DNA of 14,051 nucleotides from Phycisphaerales bacterium UBA2266 (GCA_002347125.1 DDXG01000034.1:1-14051), one strand, 5' to 3'. Shown: positions 1-6,074, numbered from the stretch's first letter. Notes: generated by a model not told the origin, from the sequence alone. Numbers and translations are program-made.

Positions 1-414
1 TGGCGGGTGCCGTGCGACCTGGCGTTTCCGAGCGCGACGCAGAATCAAATCGAAGGTTGCGATGCGGAGACGCTGGTGAACAACGGATGCTACTGTGTGT
101 CGGAAGGCGCCAACATGCCATCGACGCCGGAGGCGGTGGAGGTGTTCCAGGGAGCAAAGATCCTCTATGGCCCGGGCAAGGCGGCCAACGCGGGCGGCGT
201 GGCGGTTTCGGGCCTGGAGATGACGCAGAACGCCGGGTGCATGCGGCGGTCCCGTGAGGAGGTCGACGCACAGCTCCAGCGGATCATGAAGTCGATCCAT
301 GACAACTGCGTGCGTTACGGCCGCGAAAACGGGTACGTGGACTACGTGCGCGGGGCCAATATCGCCGGGTTTACCAAGGTCGCCGACGCCATGGTTCAGC
401 AGGGTTACATCTAG
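1..414 (+). CDS. gdhA: NADP-type glutamate dehydrogenase, C-terminal part (5' end outside window)
   Basis: The frame is open from the first base and stops with TAG at 412-414, giving the last 137 residues. The enzyme interconverts 2-oxoglutarate plus ammonium and L-glutamate in the cytoplasm. The visible part is the end of the dinucleotide-binding domain and the C-terminal helices. Characteristic family blocks are seen: an ATQNQ segment, EGANMPST, the glycine-rich GKAANAGGVAVSGLEM block and a closing GANIAGFTKVADAM block, all in the order found in hexameric bacterial GdhA (about 450 residues, so roughly two thirds is missing upstream). The NADP preference is inferred from overall similarity to GdhA rather than from specificity residues, which lie outside the window. 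The gene converges on the GH5 gene at 558-2093. No frameshift is seen. Confidence 0.95.
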   Translation, partial: WRVPCDLAFPSATQNQIEGCDAETLVNNGCYCVSEGANMPSTPEAVEVFQGAKILYGPGKAANAGGVAVSGLEMTQNAGCMRRSREEVDAQLQRIMKSIHDNCVRYGRENGYVDYVRGANIAGFTKVADAMVQQGYI

Positions 415-496
415 TCGGCGCACGGCGGGGATACTCGTGCCTCGCATGGACGAGTGCGACGGGTGTTATGCCGCAGGCAATACATCGGCATCGATT

Positions 497-550
497 GCTC
501 CGTCCCTGGTGTGGGTTGCGGGGACGGAGCCGTCGGTCCCCGAATCGGGG
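497..550. terminator. Paired inverted repeats between convergent genes, possible bidirectional terminator
   Basis: The 143-bp gap between two convergent stop codons holds a perfect 10-bp inverted repeat (GCTCCGTCCC at 497-506 with GGGACGGAGC at 521-530, 14-nt loop). It is followed by a second palindrome, CCCCGA at 538-543 and TCGGGG at 545-550, with a single central A. Position between convergent ends fits transcription termination in both directions. Neither strand has a U-tract after the stems, so this is not a canonical intrinsic terminator. It could instead be a repeat element or a Rho-related 3' end structure. Confidence 0.4.
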
Positions 551-557
551 CAGGGAC

Positions 558-2093
558 TCAGCGGTCTGACGTGAGGGGCGGACGCCGGTTTCCCGCCATG
601 AGGGTACGGATGATCCTGGCGCGGTCGGTGGGTTCGGTTGCGGGGGAGTGGTTGTTGCGGTCGGGGCCGTGTTCGAGGCTCCAGCCGTCCCATTCGCGGA
701 AGGCGTGGTAGGACCAGTCCCAGCCGTGCTCCTCGAAGATGTCGGTCACGTCGCGCAGCCACTGCGGGCCGCTGTCGCCGGGGGCCCAGCGGATGACGCT
801 GAATTCGCCGACATAAATCTGGACGTTACAGGCCTGCTGGAATTCCACGACGGAGGCCATGGCGTCGCGGAGGGTCTGTCGGTTCCATAGCCGCCCTGCC
901 ACCTGGCCGGGGTAGGCGGTGGGCGTGGGGTTGTCGTAGATGCCCTGGTGGGTGAATTGGTGCGGCTGGTACATGTGGAAGCTGTAGATGACGCGGTCGA
1001 GGTCGAGCGGCTCGAGCGTGTCGAAGCCATCGGGGCCGCCCCACGGGGCCGGCTCAAAGACGACGGGCTTGCCGGGGTCGATTTCGCGGATGGCTCTCGT
1101 GGCTTTCGTGGCGAGTGTTCGCCAGTCGTCCAGACCGGGCGCGATGGCGCCTTCGACCGGCTCGTTTACCAGGTCATAAGCGTACACGATGTCACGGCCT
1201 TTGTAGCGGCGGGCGATGCGTTGCCAGGCGTCGATGAGCTTATCTTGGTATTTCTGCTGCTGGAACATGCGGCAGACGCCGCCTTCGACGCGGCCGCCGG
1301 GGGGCGTGTGGAGGTCCACCAGGACGCGGACGCTGTATTTCTCGCAGGCGTCGAGCGCCTTGTCGCATTCGAGTAGCGCGCCATCAAGCCACTTGTCGAA
1401 GGCGGGCAGGTCGGCGGCCCAGTCCTCGGCCTGCTTCATGGGGACCCAGTTGAGCTGCCAGCGGATATGGTTGGCGTTCCAGTCCTCGGCGAGGGCGCGG
1501 ATGTCGGCCTCGACGAATTGCGGCCCGTGCATGAAGCCCCGCAGACGCGGCAGGTCGTGGCCGGTGAATTTCTCGGCGGCCGGGCGGGCGGTGGCCGCCG
1601 GTCGGCTGAGGCTGATACGGACGTCGTCGAACCAGACGCGGCCGGATACGGCTTCGAGGCCGAGGATGAGCGTGGCTTTGGTCAGGTTGCGGGGGCCGCG
1701 GAAGCTGTAGCGGCGGGTCATTCGGGCGAAGGTGCCCGTGGGCAGCGGGATCTGGGGATAATCGCGAGCCTGGCCGGTTTCGAGGACGAGCATGGCCTTG
1801 ATGCCGTTCCAGGGATTCGGGGGGCTGGTTACACCTTCGGCACGGATGGAGGCCTCGATGGTTACGATCCGCCCGGCCAGCGCATTGGGGTCGAGGGGGA
1901 AGGCCTGCGAGGTGCTGCCCGCCGTCGTGCGTTCGATGAACAACACGCGGGACGGGCCGTCGGCGACGATTTGCCCCTGGCCGGTCCCGGTTGGGGCGCC
2001 GACTTCAAAGTCGGTCTGGAAAATGACCTGCTGCTCGGCGGCGGCGCCCGTGGTGAGGATGGAGGCGATCAGGATTGCGGTGAGGGTTTTCAT
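558..2093 (-). CDS. Secreted glycoside hydrolase family 5 (cellulase-like) with N-terminal carbohydrate-binding-like domain
   Basis: A 511-residue protein predicted to hydrolyse beta-linked polysaccharide outside the cytoplasm. Residues 1-19 form a Sec signal peptide (MKTLTAILIA start, AAA-type cleavage region). Residues about 22-165 look like a beta-sandwich carbohydrate-binding module of the CBM4/9 type, ending in a VWFDDVRIS segment. Residues about 175-500 are the GH5 TIM barrel: R211 in an HIRWQLNW strand, the acid/base glutamate E311 in the DLVNEP motif, H373/Y375 in SFHMY, and the nucleophile glutamate E430 in YVGEFS. Both catalytic glutamates are present, so the enzyme is probably active. 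The exact substrate (cellulose, mannan, xyloglucan) cannot be read from sequence. The ATG at 2093 is preceded by no clear Shine-Dalgarno sequence, but a promoter lies about 80 bp upstream. Confidence 0.92.
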   Translation of the reverse strand: MKTLTAILIASILTTGAAAEQQVIFQTDFEVGAPTGTGQGQIVADGPSRVLFIERTTAGSTSQAFPLDPNALAGRIVTIEASIRAEGVTSPPNPWNGIKAMLVLETGQARDYPQIPLPTGTFARMTRRYSFRGPRNLTKATLILGLEAVSGRVWFDDVRISLSRPAATARPAAEKFTGHDLPRLRGFMHGPQFVEADIRALAEDWNANHIRWQLNWVPMKQAEDWAADLPAFDKWLDGALLECDKALDACEKYSVRVLVDLHTPPGGRVEGGVCRMFQQQKYQDKLIDAWQRIARRYKGRDIVYAYDLVNEPVEGAIAPGLDDWRTLATKATRAIREIDPGKPVVFEPAPWGGPDGFDTLEPLDLDRVIYSFHMYQPHQFTHQGIYDNPTPTAYPGQVAGRLWNRQTLRDAMASVVEFQQACNVQIYVGEFSVIRWAPGDSGPQWLRDVTDIFEEHGWDWSYHAFREWDGWSLEHGPDRNNHSPATEPTDRARIIRTLMAGNRRPPLTSDR

Positions 2094-2170
2094 AGCAGGT
2101 CGGGTGTCAGAGGTTTCATCGATGAACGGGTCTTGGTTTCTTGTTCCTGGTACGTGGCTCGGGCACGGCC

Positions 2171-2199
2171 ATTATGCGAGACTCTGGCGCCGCAGTCAA
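2171..2199 (-). promoter_or_regulatory. Predicted sigma70-type promoter for the GH5 gene
   Basis: Read on the minus strand: TTGACT (2199-2194), 17-bp spacer, CATAAT (2176-2171). Expected start of transcription is near 2164, giving a 5' leader of about 70 nt before the ATG at 2093. Confidence 0.6.
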
Positions 2200-2260
2200 C
2201 GGACTGAATGGGGGTGGCGGAATCGGGGATTGCGGCGAGTTTCGGTTGCGTGGTTGTAGG

Positions 2261-2280
2261 GTGTGCAACTTGTTGCACAC
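2261..2280. repeat. Perfect 20-bp palindrome
   Basis: GTGTGCAAC (2261-2269), TT, GTTGCACAC (2272-2280): 9-bp arms around a 2-bp centre. With such a short centre it suits a dimeric DNA-binding protein site better than an RNA hairpin. It lies about 60 bp upstream of the predicted GH5 -35 box, so an operator for that gene is possible but unproven. Confidence 0.5.
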
Positions 2281-2319
2281 GCGGGTCGTCCGGCAGAAGC
2301 GCACATCCGATTGGACAGA

Positions 2320-2344
2320 GTGGGCAAGGACGGCCCTTGCCCAC
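2320..2344. repeat. Perfect 10-bp inverted repeat
   Basis: GTGGGCAAGG (2320-2329) pairs with CCTTGCCCAC (2335-2344) around a 5-nt loop. It resembles the short GC-rich palindromic repeats (REP-like) scattered in planctomycete intergenic DNA. That resemblance is from general knowledge, not from a search. Confidence 0.5.
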
Positions 2345-2512
2345 CCTACCCCTCTGCAAGTGGGGTATCCCAGGGAGTGAAACGCGGGACGCCCACGAGA
2401 CGCGATGGTGGCTATGATTTGAACTGTCTCAGAGCGGGCAGCGGGCAGGTAGGGGTGAACAGCGGGCGGGACTCAATACGCACCAATGGTGTCTGTGCCG
2501 CAGGGTCGGATA

Positions 2513-2570
2513 CACGGGCAGGATGCCCGTGCCACGGGTTGGACTCACGGGCAGGATGCCCGTGCTACGG
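2513..2570. repeat. Tandem pair of 25-bp palindromic repeats (REP-like)
   Basis: Two copies, 2513-2537 and 2546-2570, differ at one base (C at 2533, T at 2566) and are separated by 8 bp, a 33-bp period. Each contains a perfect 8-bp stem, CACGGGCA and TGCCCGTG, around a GGA loop, followed by C(C/T)ACGG. The copies are direct repeats of a hairpin, the typical form of a REP-type doublet. Confidence 0.7.
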
Positions 2571-2588
2571 TCTCGTTATCCGGGGTAA

Positions 2589-2610
2589 GGGTGTTGGTAG
2601 GGTTGGCGGT
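2589..2610. repeat. Left copy of 22-bp direct repeat bracketing the PIN module
   Basis: This copy begins GGGTGTTGGT and ends GGGTTGGCGGT. It matches 3423-3444 at 21 of 22 positions (A at 2599 versus G at 3433). Weaker similarity continues on both sides, with a shared TTA-TCCG block to the left and GGGCG to the right. It lies 44 bp past the end of the small partner gene. Confidence 0.6.
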
Positions 2611-2653
2611 GCTGGGCGCGGACGGCGACATGGGGGCGTACGGCGACGCTCCG

Positions 2654-2830
2654 TCAGATTGCTTTTCGGCGTCGAGGAAGCGGCTTGGGCTTGCCGGTGA
2701 ACAACTTTGCCGGGCTGCTTGCCTGCTTTTCCATGTAGTACCGTTCGAGGGTCTCCCAGTTGTTGCCGTGTTCTGCCTCGATTTCCTTTCGCACCCGGCG
2801 CACCTCCTGCACGATGGGATCGGGTGTCAC
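2654..2830 (-). CDS. Small protein partner of PIN toxin-like gene, candidate antitoxin
   Basis: A 58-residue protein, hydrophilic, with an N-terminal DPIVQEVRRVRKEIEAEHG segment and a basic, proline-containing tail (LPRRRKAI). The GTG start at 2830-2828 overlaps the TGA of the upstream PIN gene in a GTGA arrangement, so translational coupling is expected. An upstream ATG at 2863 in the same frame would add 11 residues but would lie inside the PIN gene; the coupled GTG is preferred. The DPIVxEVRxxRxxI opening is familiar from small proteins beside PIN-domain genes in cyanobacteria and planctomycetes, which supports an antitoxin role by context. No DNA-binding fold (AbrB, RHH, Phd) is visible. 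Toxin-first order is the reverse of classical vapBC. The function is inference. Confidence 0.62.
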   Translation of the reverse strand: MTPDPIVQEVRRVRKEIEAEHGNNWETLERYYMEKQASSPAKLFTGKPKPLPRRRKAI

Positions 2831-3306
2831 AGATTCTCGTCGATGAGTTCTTCCGGCGTGCATATAACGGGTGTCTCCAGTTGCATGAGATCATTGATGT
2901 TACGGATGATACGTCGCGGGCGCGCACCACAGATGTGGGCGAAGTTCCAACTGACGAGGTAGTCGATTCCGTGTTGTACCGCCAAGGCGAGGTGGATGGC
3001 GTCGAGCCTTGCCCTGTCTGCCAGGTTAAGGCCTGCATAGTACTTTCGAGCCAGTTCCGTAACCTCTGGTGTGACGGTCAGGAGTGGAAGACCCTTTACA
3101 GCATTCAGCCGCGCCTTGACGGCTGCCGGGTCGCCTCTCGAAATCTCATCGCGCACGACTTCCGATATGTAGGGCTGATAGAGTGATAGCTGCCCGGTCC
3201 ACCATTGTTGTGTCATTTGCTGGTGTCCGGCCACAACCAGATCGCGGCTTGGCCGTGAGGTGTAGTAGCTGATGACGCTGGTCTCGATGTAAAGTCTTGG
3301 TTTCAC
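2827..3306 (-). CDS. PIN-domain protein, VapC-like toxin ribonuclease
   Basis: A 159-residue single PIN domain, the length expected for a VapC-type RNase that cleaves structured RNA using acidic residues that hold a metal ion. Visible core positions: E8 in YIETSVIS (usually Asp in VapC), E54 in VVRDEI, D102 in RLDAIHLALA, and N121 in LVSWNFAHI, where many VapC proteins carry Asp. The YIET and SWN variants recur in a PIN subfamily that ends in an ICTPEEL motif, as this one does (residues 148-154). The start is GTG at 3306, since upstream frames lack a nearby start. A TTGACA-type promoter sits only 28 bp before it, so the leader is short and no Shine-Dalgarno is seen. It overlaps its small partner by 4 bases. 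Confidence 0.85.
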   Translation of the reverse strand: MKPRLYIETSVISYYTSRPSRDLVVAGHQQMTQQWWTGQLSLYQPYISEVVRDEISRGDPAAVKARLNAVKGLPLLTVTPEVTELARKYYAGLNLADRARLDAIHLALAVQHGIDYLVSWNFAHICGARPRRIIRNINDLMQLETPVICTPEELIDENL

Positions 3307-3333
3307 TTGTTGGCCCGCATATTGACGGGAACT

Positions 3334-3362
3334 ACTGTCGCAGAGAGAAGCCTGTCTGTCAA
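3334..3362 (-). promoter_or_regulatory. Predicted promoter for the PIN module
   Basis: On the minus strand: TTGACA (3362-3357), 17-bp spacer, GACAGT (3339-3334). The -35 is perfect and the -10 is weak. Transcription would start about 20 nt before the GTG at 3306. Confidence 0.5.
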
Positions 3363-3409
3363 CTTGCTGCGACGATTCGGACTGGGCATGAGGCAGCTAC
3401 ATGATACGG

Positions 3410-4699
3410 TTAATCCGTGTAGGGGTGTTGGTGGGGTTGGCGGTAGGGGCGGAGCAGGAGGTTGTTGGCTTCTTGGGAGTTGGGGATTTGGCTGGTTTCG
3501 GGGTTCCATTCGACTCTGCGGGCGGTGTCGTAGGCTATCATGGCGAGTTTGACGGTGGCGGTGGATTTGTGGGCGTCGGCTGTGGAGCAGGAGGGTTGGC
3601 GGCGGGTGCGGATGGCGTCGAGGAACTCAGCGATATGGAGCGTACCCATGTCGGCCGGGGCTTCGTGTTTCTCGCGCTCTGCGCCTCTGGCCTTGGGGAT
3701 GATCTCCCAGCGGCTGTCGGTGACGAAGACGGTGGCCTTCTCGCCATAGAAGAAGATGCCGTTGGCGGTATCGGGCGTGTACTCGGCCGCTCCGTAGATG
3801 CGGTGCCGCCAGAAAACCGGGCAGGCGTCGAACTCGAAGCAGACGCTGAGGATGTCGGGGGTGGTGATCTTGTCCTTGAAATGGTAGATGCCGCCGGAGG
3901 CCGAGACGGCGCGGGGCGTCTGCTCGTTGAGGATAAGGCGGGTAGCGTCGATGAGGTGGATGCCCCAGTCGACGAGGTGACCGTGGCCGGTGGTCTTTTC
4001 GAGCCGCCATGCGAAATGGCCCACCTGCTCGCTGTAGGGGATCTTGGGGGCCGGGCCGCACCAGAGGTCCCAGTCGAGGGTCTCGGGCGGGTCCTTGATA
4101 ACCGTGTCGCGAAGGCCGGCGGTGTAATGGATCTGGGCCTGGGCCTCGATCACCTTGCCGATGTTGCCGTCTTGGATGTATTTGGCCGCCTGCTGGATGG
4201 CGGCGCTCTGGCGGCGCTGGAAGCCGATCTGGACGATACGGCCGGATTTCTCGGCGGCCGCGACCATGGCCTGGCCCTCGCGGATGTCGTAGGCCAGCGG
4301 TTTCTCGCAGTAGACGTCCAGGCCCTTTTCCAGTGCGGCGATGAACATGAGGGCGTGCCATTGCGGGGGCGAGGCGATGATGACGGCCTCAAGGCCCTTG
4401 ACGTCGAGCAGCTCGCGGTAGTGCTTGAAGACGGCTGGCTTGGAACCCTGGAGCTTCTCGACCTCGGCGGCCGAATCCGCCAGGTGTTTGGAATCAGCGT
4501 CGCAGAGGGCGACGACCTCGACGCCGCCGGCCTTGAAGGCGGCCTTTACATCCATCATGCCGTACCAGCCGCAGCCGATGAGGCCGAGCCTGATTCTGCG
4601 CTGGGATTCGCCCGCTGCGGCGTTTGTGAGGATACCGGGGATGGTCAGACCCGCCGCAAGGGTGGATTTGACGAATTGGCGTCTGTTGAGAGGACTCAT
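3410..4699 (-). CDS. Gfo/Idh/MocA family oxidoreductase with Tat signal
   Basis: A 429-residue NAD(P)-dependent sugar or polyol oxidoreductase predicted to be exported folded through the Tat pathway. The N-terminus carries the twin-arginine motif NRRQFVKS followed by a hydrophobic stretch. The Rossmann domain has GCGWYG (G42, G44, G47). The family lysine is in CEKPLA (K133), and the second-domain signature DWGIHLID gives H248. The ATG at 4699 is chosen because AAGGAG lies 8 nt upstream; a GTG at 4708 abuts that site and is unlikely. Tat-exported Gfo/Idh proteins are greatly expanded in planctomycetes and usually act on glycan-derived sugars; the substrate here is unknown. The last residues (YRQPHQHPYTD) are encoded by the right-hand 22-bp repeat, and relatives commonly end near an RxPW motif, so the tail may be altered. 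Confidence 0.9.
   Translation of the reverse strand: MSPLNRRQFVKSTLAAGLTIPGILTNAAAGESQRRIRLGLIGCGWYGMMDVKAAFKAGGVEVVALCDADSKHLADSAAEVEKLQGSKPAVFKHYRELLDVKGLEAVIIASPPQWHALMFIAALEKGLDVYCEKPLAYDIREGQAMVAAAEKSGRIVQIGFQRRQSAAIQQAAKYIQDGNIGKVIEAQAQIHYTAGLRDTVIKDPPETLDWDLWCGPAPKIPYSEQVGHFAWRLEKTTGHGHLVDWGIHLIDATRLILNEQTPRAVSASGGIYHFKDKITTPDILSVCFEFDACPVFWRHRIYGAAEYTPDTANGIFFYGEKATVFVTDSRWEIIPKARGAEREKHEAPADMGTLHIAEFLDAIRTRRQPSCSTADAHKSTATVKLAMIAYDTARRVEWNPETSQIPNSQEANNLLLRPYRQPHQHPYTD
3423..3444. repeat. Right copy of 22-bp direct repeat, inside the 3' end of the Gfo/Idh gene
   Basis: It matches 2589-2610 at 21 of 22 positions in the same orientation. On the minus strand it encodes part of the tail YRQPHQHP of the oxidoreductase. 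The two copies enclose the whole PIN module (2654-3306). Confidence 0.6.
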
Positions 4700-4707
4700 C
4701 GGGCACA

Positions 4708-4713
4708 CTCCTT
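4708..4713 (-). promoter_or_regulatory. Shine-Dalgarno site deciding the Gfo/Idh start
   Basis: AAGGAG on the minus strand, 8 nt before ATG at 4699-4697. Spacing to the alternative GTG at 4708 would be impossible, so the ATG is preferred. Confidence 0.75.
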
Positions 4714-4763
4714 ATACAATCCTGCTATCCGGCGACCGGCTACTGTTGCGCCATTATAGGGTA

Positions 4764-4792
4764 ATCGTAGCACGTTGCCGGCCGCACGTCAA
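4764..4792 (-). promoter_or_regulatory. Predicted promoter for the Gfo/Idh gene
   Basis: On the minus strand: TTGACG (4792-4787), 17-bp spacer, TACGAT (4769-4764). A perfect TATAAT lies a few bases downstream (4758-4753) but without a good -35, so either could serve as the -10. The predicted leader is about 50-60 nt. Confidence 0.5.
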
Positions 4793-4850
4793 ACGCCTCT
4801 CGCGGGGCAATAGGGCTCCCCCGGGGGCTATACCGTGGGACCAGGGGGCC

Positions 4851-4880
4851 TTGACAGGGGGCAATCATCTGTGGTACTAT
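4851..4880 (+). promoter_or_regulatory. Predicted promoter for the RCC1-dockerin gene
   Basis: TTGACA (4851-4856), 18-bp spacer, TACTAT (4875-4880). It is divergent from the Gfo/Idh promoter about 60 bp away. Transcription would start near 4887, leaving a leader of about 138 nt before ATG 5025. Confidence 0.6.
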
Positions 4881-4994
4881 CGTTCCGTATGGGTCCGGCG
4901 CGGGGACCCGCATGGAACGGCGGTGGTGCATGGATGGCAGGGCTCTGGAAGGGGTGGTGCTATGTTGGATGCGTATCGAATCGCAGGTCAGCGG

Positions 4995-5013
4995 CGGCGA
5001 CCTTCGCCGGAGG
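4995..5013 (+). promoter_or_regulatory. Leader hairpin abutting the ribosome binding site
   Basis: CGGCGA (4995-5000), loop CCT, TCGCCG (5004-5009) form a perfect 6-bp stem. Its last G is the first base of the GGAGG Shine-Dalgarno site (5009-5013), 11 nt before ATG 5025. Folding could limit ribosome access. The GGAGG also argues for ATG 5025 over the in-frame ATG at 4962. Confidence 0.4.
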
Positions 5014-5024
5014 ATGGTGTCAAG

Positions 5025-6032
5025 ATGGGTAATCACACGGCTGGACAATGGGTCGTAGCGGCGGCGTGCTTGTGCGGGTTGCTGTCGGGCGAATGCCTCG
5101 CCGGGCGGATCATCGCGTGGGGGCGAAACGAAGTCGGCCAGTGCAACGCACCGGCGGGGGACGACTTTGTGGCGGTCTCGGCGGGATTCCGCCATGCCCT
5201 GGCGCTGCGTGAAGATGGGACGGTGGAGGCGTGGGGGCACAACGGGGCCGGGCGCTGCGACGTGCCGGACGAGGGGCCCTACGTGGCCGTCGCGGCCGGC
5301 GGCTATCACAGTCTGGCGGTTACGGGCCTGGGGACGCTCGTGGCTTGGGGCGCGAACAACTTGGGGCAGTGCAACGTGCCGCTGGGTGATGACTATGTGG
5401 CGGTTTTGGCTGGTGAGTACCACAGCTTCGCGCAGAAGGTGAACGGCAAGTGGATCGGGTGGGGCCAGAACAATAACGGAGAGATTGGTATCCCCGGGTC
5501 TTTGGCCTCGGATGTGCTCAGTTGCACGGGCCATCACACGGTCGCGCTCAACGCGAACGGGACTATTACCGCCTGGGGCCGCAACAAGCAGAAGGAATGC
5601 AATCCGCCGGCGAATGCGTTTTTTGCTGCGGTCGCGGCCGGGGAGTCGTTTACGGTGGGCGTGCTCGGTTACGGCCGGCTGGCGGCCTGGGGCAAGACGG
5701 CGTACCGTCTGCTGGAAGTCCCGGCGGGGTTTGACTTTGTCGATGTCTTCGCGGGCAACAACCATGCCCTGGCTGTACGCGCCGATGGCTCGGTGGTTGG
5801 CTGGGGGCTGAACAAGTACGGCCAGTGCAATGCGCCGGCCGGGTGGGAGTTTGAGTACATCTCGCTGGGCAGGGAGTTCTCACTGGGCCTTGAGGCGCAA
5901 CCTGGGTCGATCTGTACGCGGGCGCTCGTCGGCGACCTTGATCAGGACTGCCGCGTGGACCTGCGGGACCTGGCGCTGATGCTGGAGAACTGGCTACAGT
6001 GCAACCTCAGCCGGCCTGAGGACTGCTGGTAG
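5025..6032 (+). CDS. Secreted seven-repeat RCC1-type beta-propeller with C-terminal dockerin-like domain
   Basis: A 335-residue protein. Residues 1 to about 27 form a Sec signal peptide (hydrophobic VVAAACLCGLL core); the cysteine near its end lacks a good lipobox. Seven RCC1-type repeats follow, each with a WGxN(x)xGQC-like opening and an AxGxxHxLAL-like strand. The repeat tryptophans are W32, W70, W108, W146, W184, W222 and W260, exactly 38 residues apart, which suggests one closed seven-bladed propeller. Residues 303-335 match a dockerin or EF-hand type calcium loop: D304, D306, D308, D312 and D315, then a LALMLENWL helix. That ending is typical of extracellular Phycisphaerae proteins, where it is thought to mediate attachment or sorting. 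The in-frame ATG at 4962 would add 21 residues and bury the signal peptide. The binding partner of the propeller is unknown. Confidence 0.88.
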   Translation: MGNHTAGQWVVAAACLCGLLSGECLAGRIIAWGRNEVGQCNAPAGDDFVAVSAGFRHALALREDGTVEAWGHNGAGRCDVPDEGPYVAVAAGGYHSLAVTGLGTLVAWGANNLGQCNVPLGDDYVAVLAGEYHSFAQKVNGKWIGWGQNNNGEIGIPGSLASDVLSCTGHHTVALNANGTITAWGRNKQKECNPPANAFFAAVAAGESFTVGVLGYGRLAAWGKTAYRLLEVPAGFDFVDVFAGNNHALAVRADGSVVGWGLNKYGQCNAPAGWEFEYISLGREFSLGLEAQPGSICTRALVGDLDQDCRVDLRDLALMLENWLQCNLSRPEDCW

Positions 6033-6074
6033 ACGGGCGGCTGCCGTCGGGCGCCTTCATACACGGGTTTTCTT

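Larger units (their letters stand above)
2094..2653. other. About 560 bp non-coding stretch rich in palindromes
   Basis: No convincing gene is present between the GH5 start and the small PIN partner gene. Open frames here have poor composition and no recognisable protein features. The stretch holds the GH5 promoter, four perfect palindromes (listed separately) and one copy of a 22-bp sequence that recurs at 3423. It looks like a repeat-accumulation zone rather than a decayed gene. Confidence 0.6.

Noticed and set aside
1467..2207. 246-codon frame on the plus strand opposite the GH5 gene
   Set aside because: Antisense shadow with Gly/Ala/Glu-rich composition and no recognisable protein features.
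2090..2359. 89-codon minus-strand frame covering the GH5 upstream region
   Set aside because: It runs across two palindromes and the predicted promoter, has no protein-like composition and ends at the GH5 start in another frame.
2513..2570. CRISPR array
   Set aside because: There are only two copies, separated by 8 bp, and each is a self-complementary hairpin. Spacer length is far too short and no cas gene is present, so REP-type repeats fit better.
3401..4759. Long open frame on the plus strand opposite the Gfo/Idh gene
   Set aside because: It is antisense to a gene with clear family motifs, signal sequence and ribosome site. Its translation is the low-complexity Gly/Ala/Val/Asp pattern expected of an antisense frame in GC-rich DNA.
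5025..5105. Lipoprotein signal in the RCC1-dockerin protein
   Set aside because: The cysteine at residue 24 is preceded by Glu, not the Gly/Ala/Ser expected at the lipobox -1 position, so an ordinary Sec signal peptide is preferred.
4740..5765. Long open frame on the minus strand opposite the RCC1 gene
   Set aside because: Arg/Pro-rich composition with no motif. The opposite strand carries the regular repeat protein with a signal peptide.
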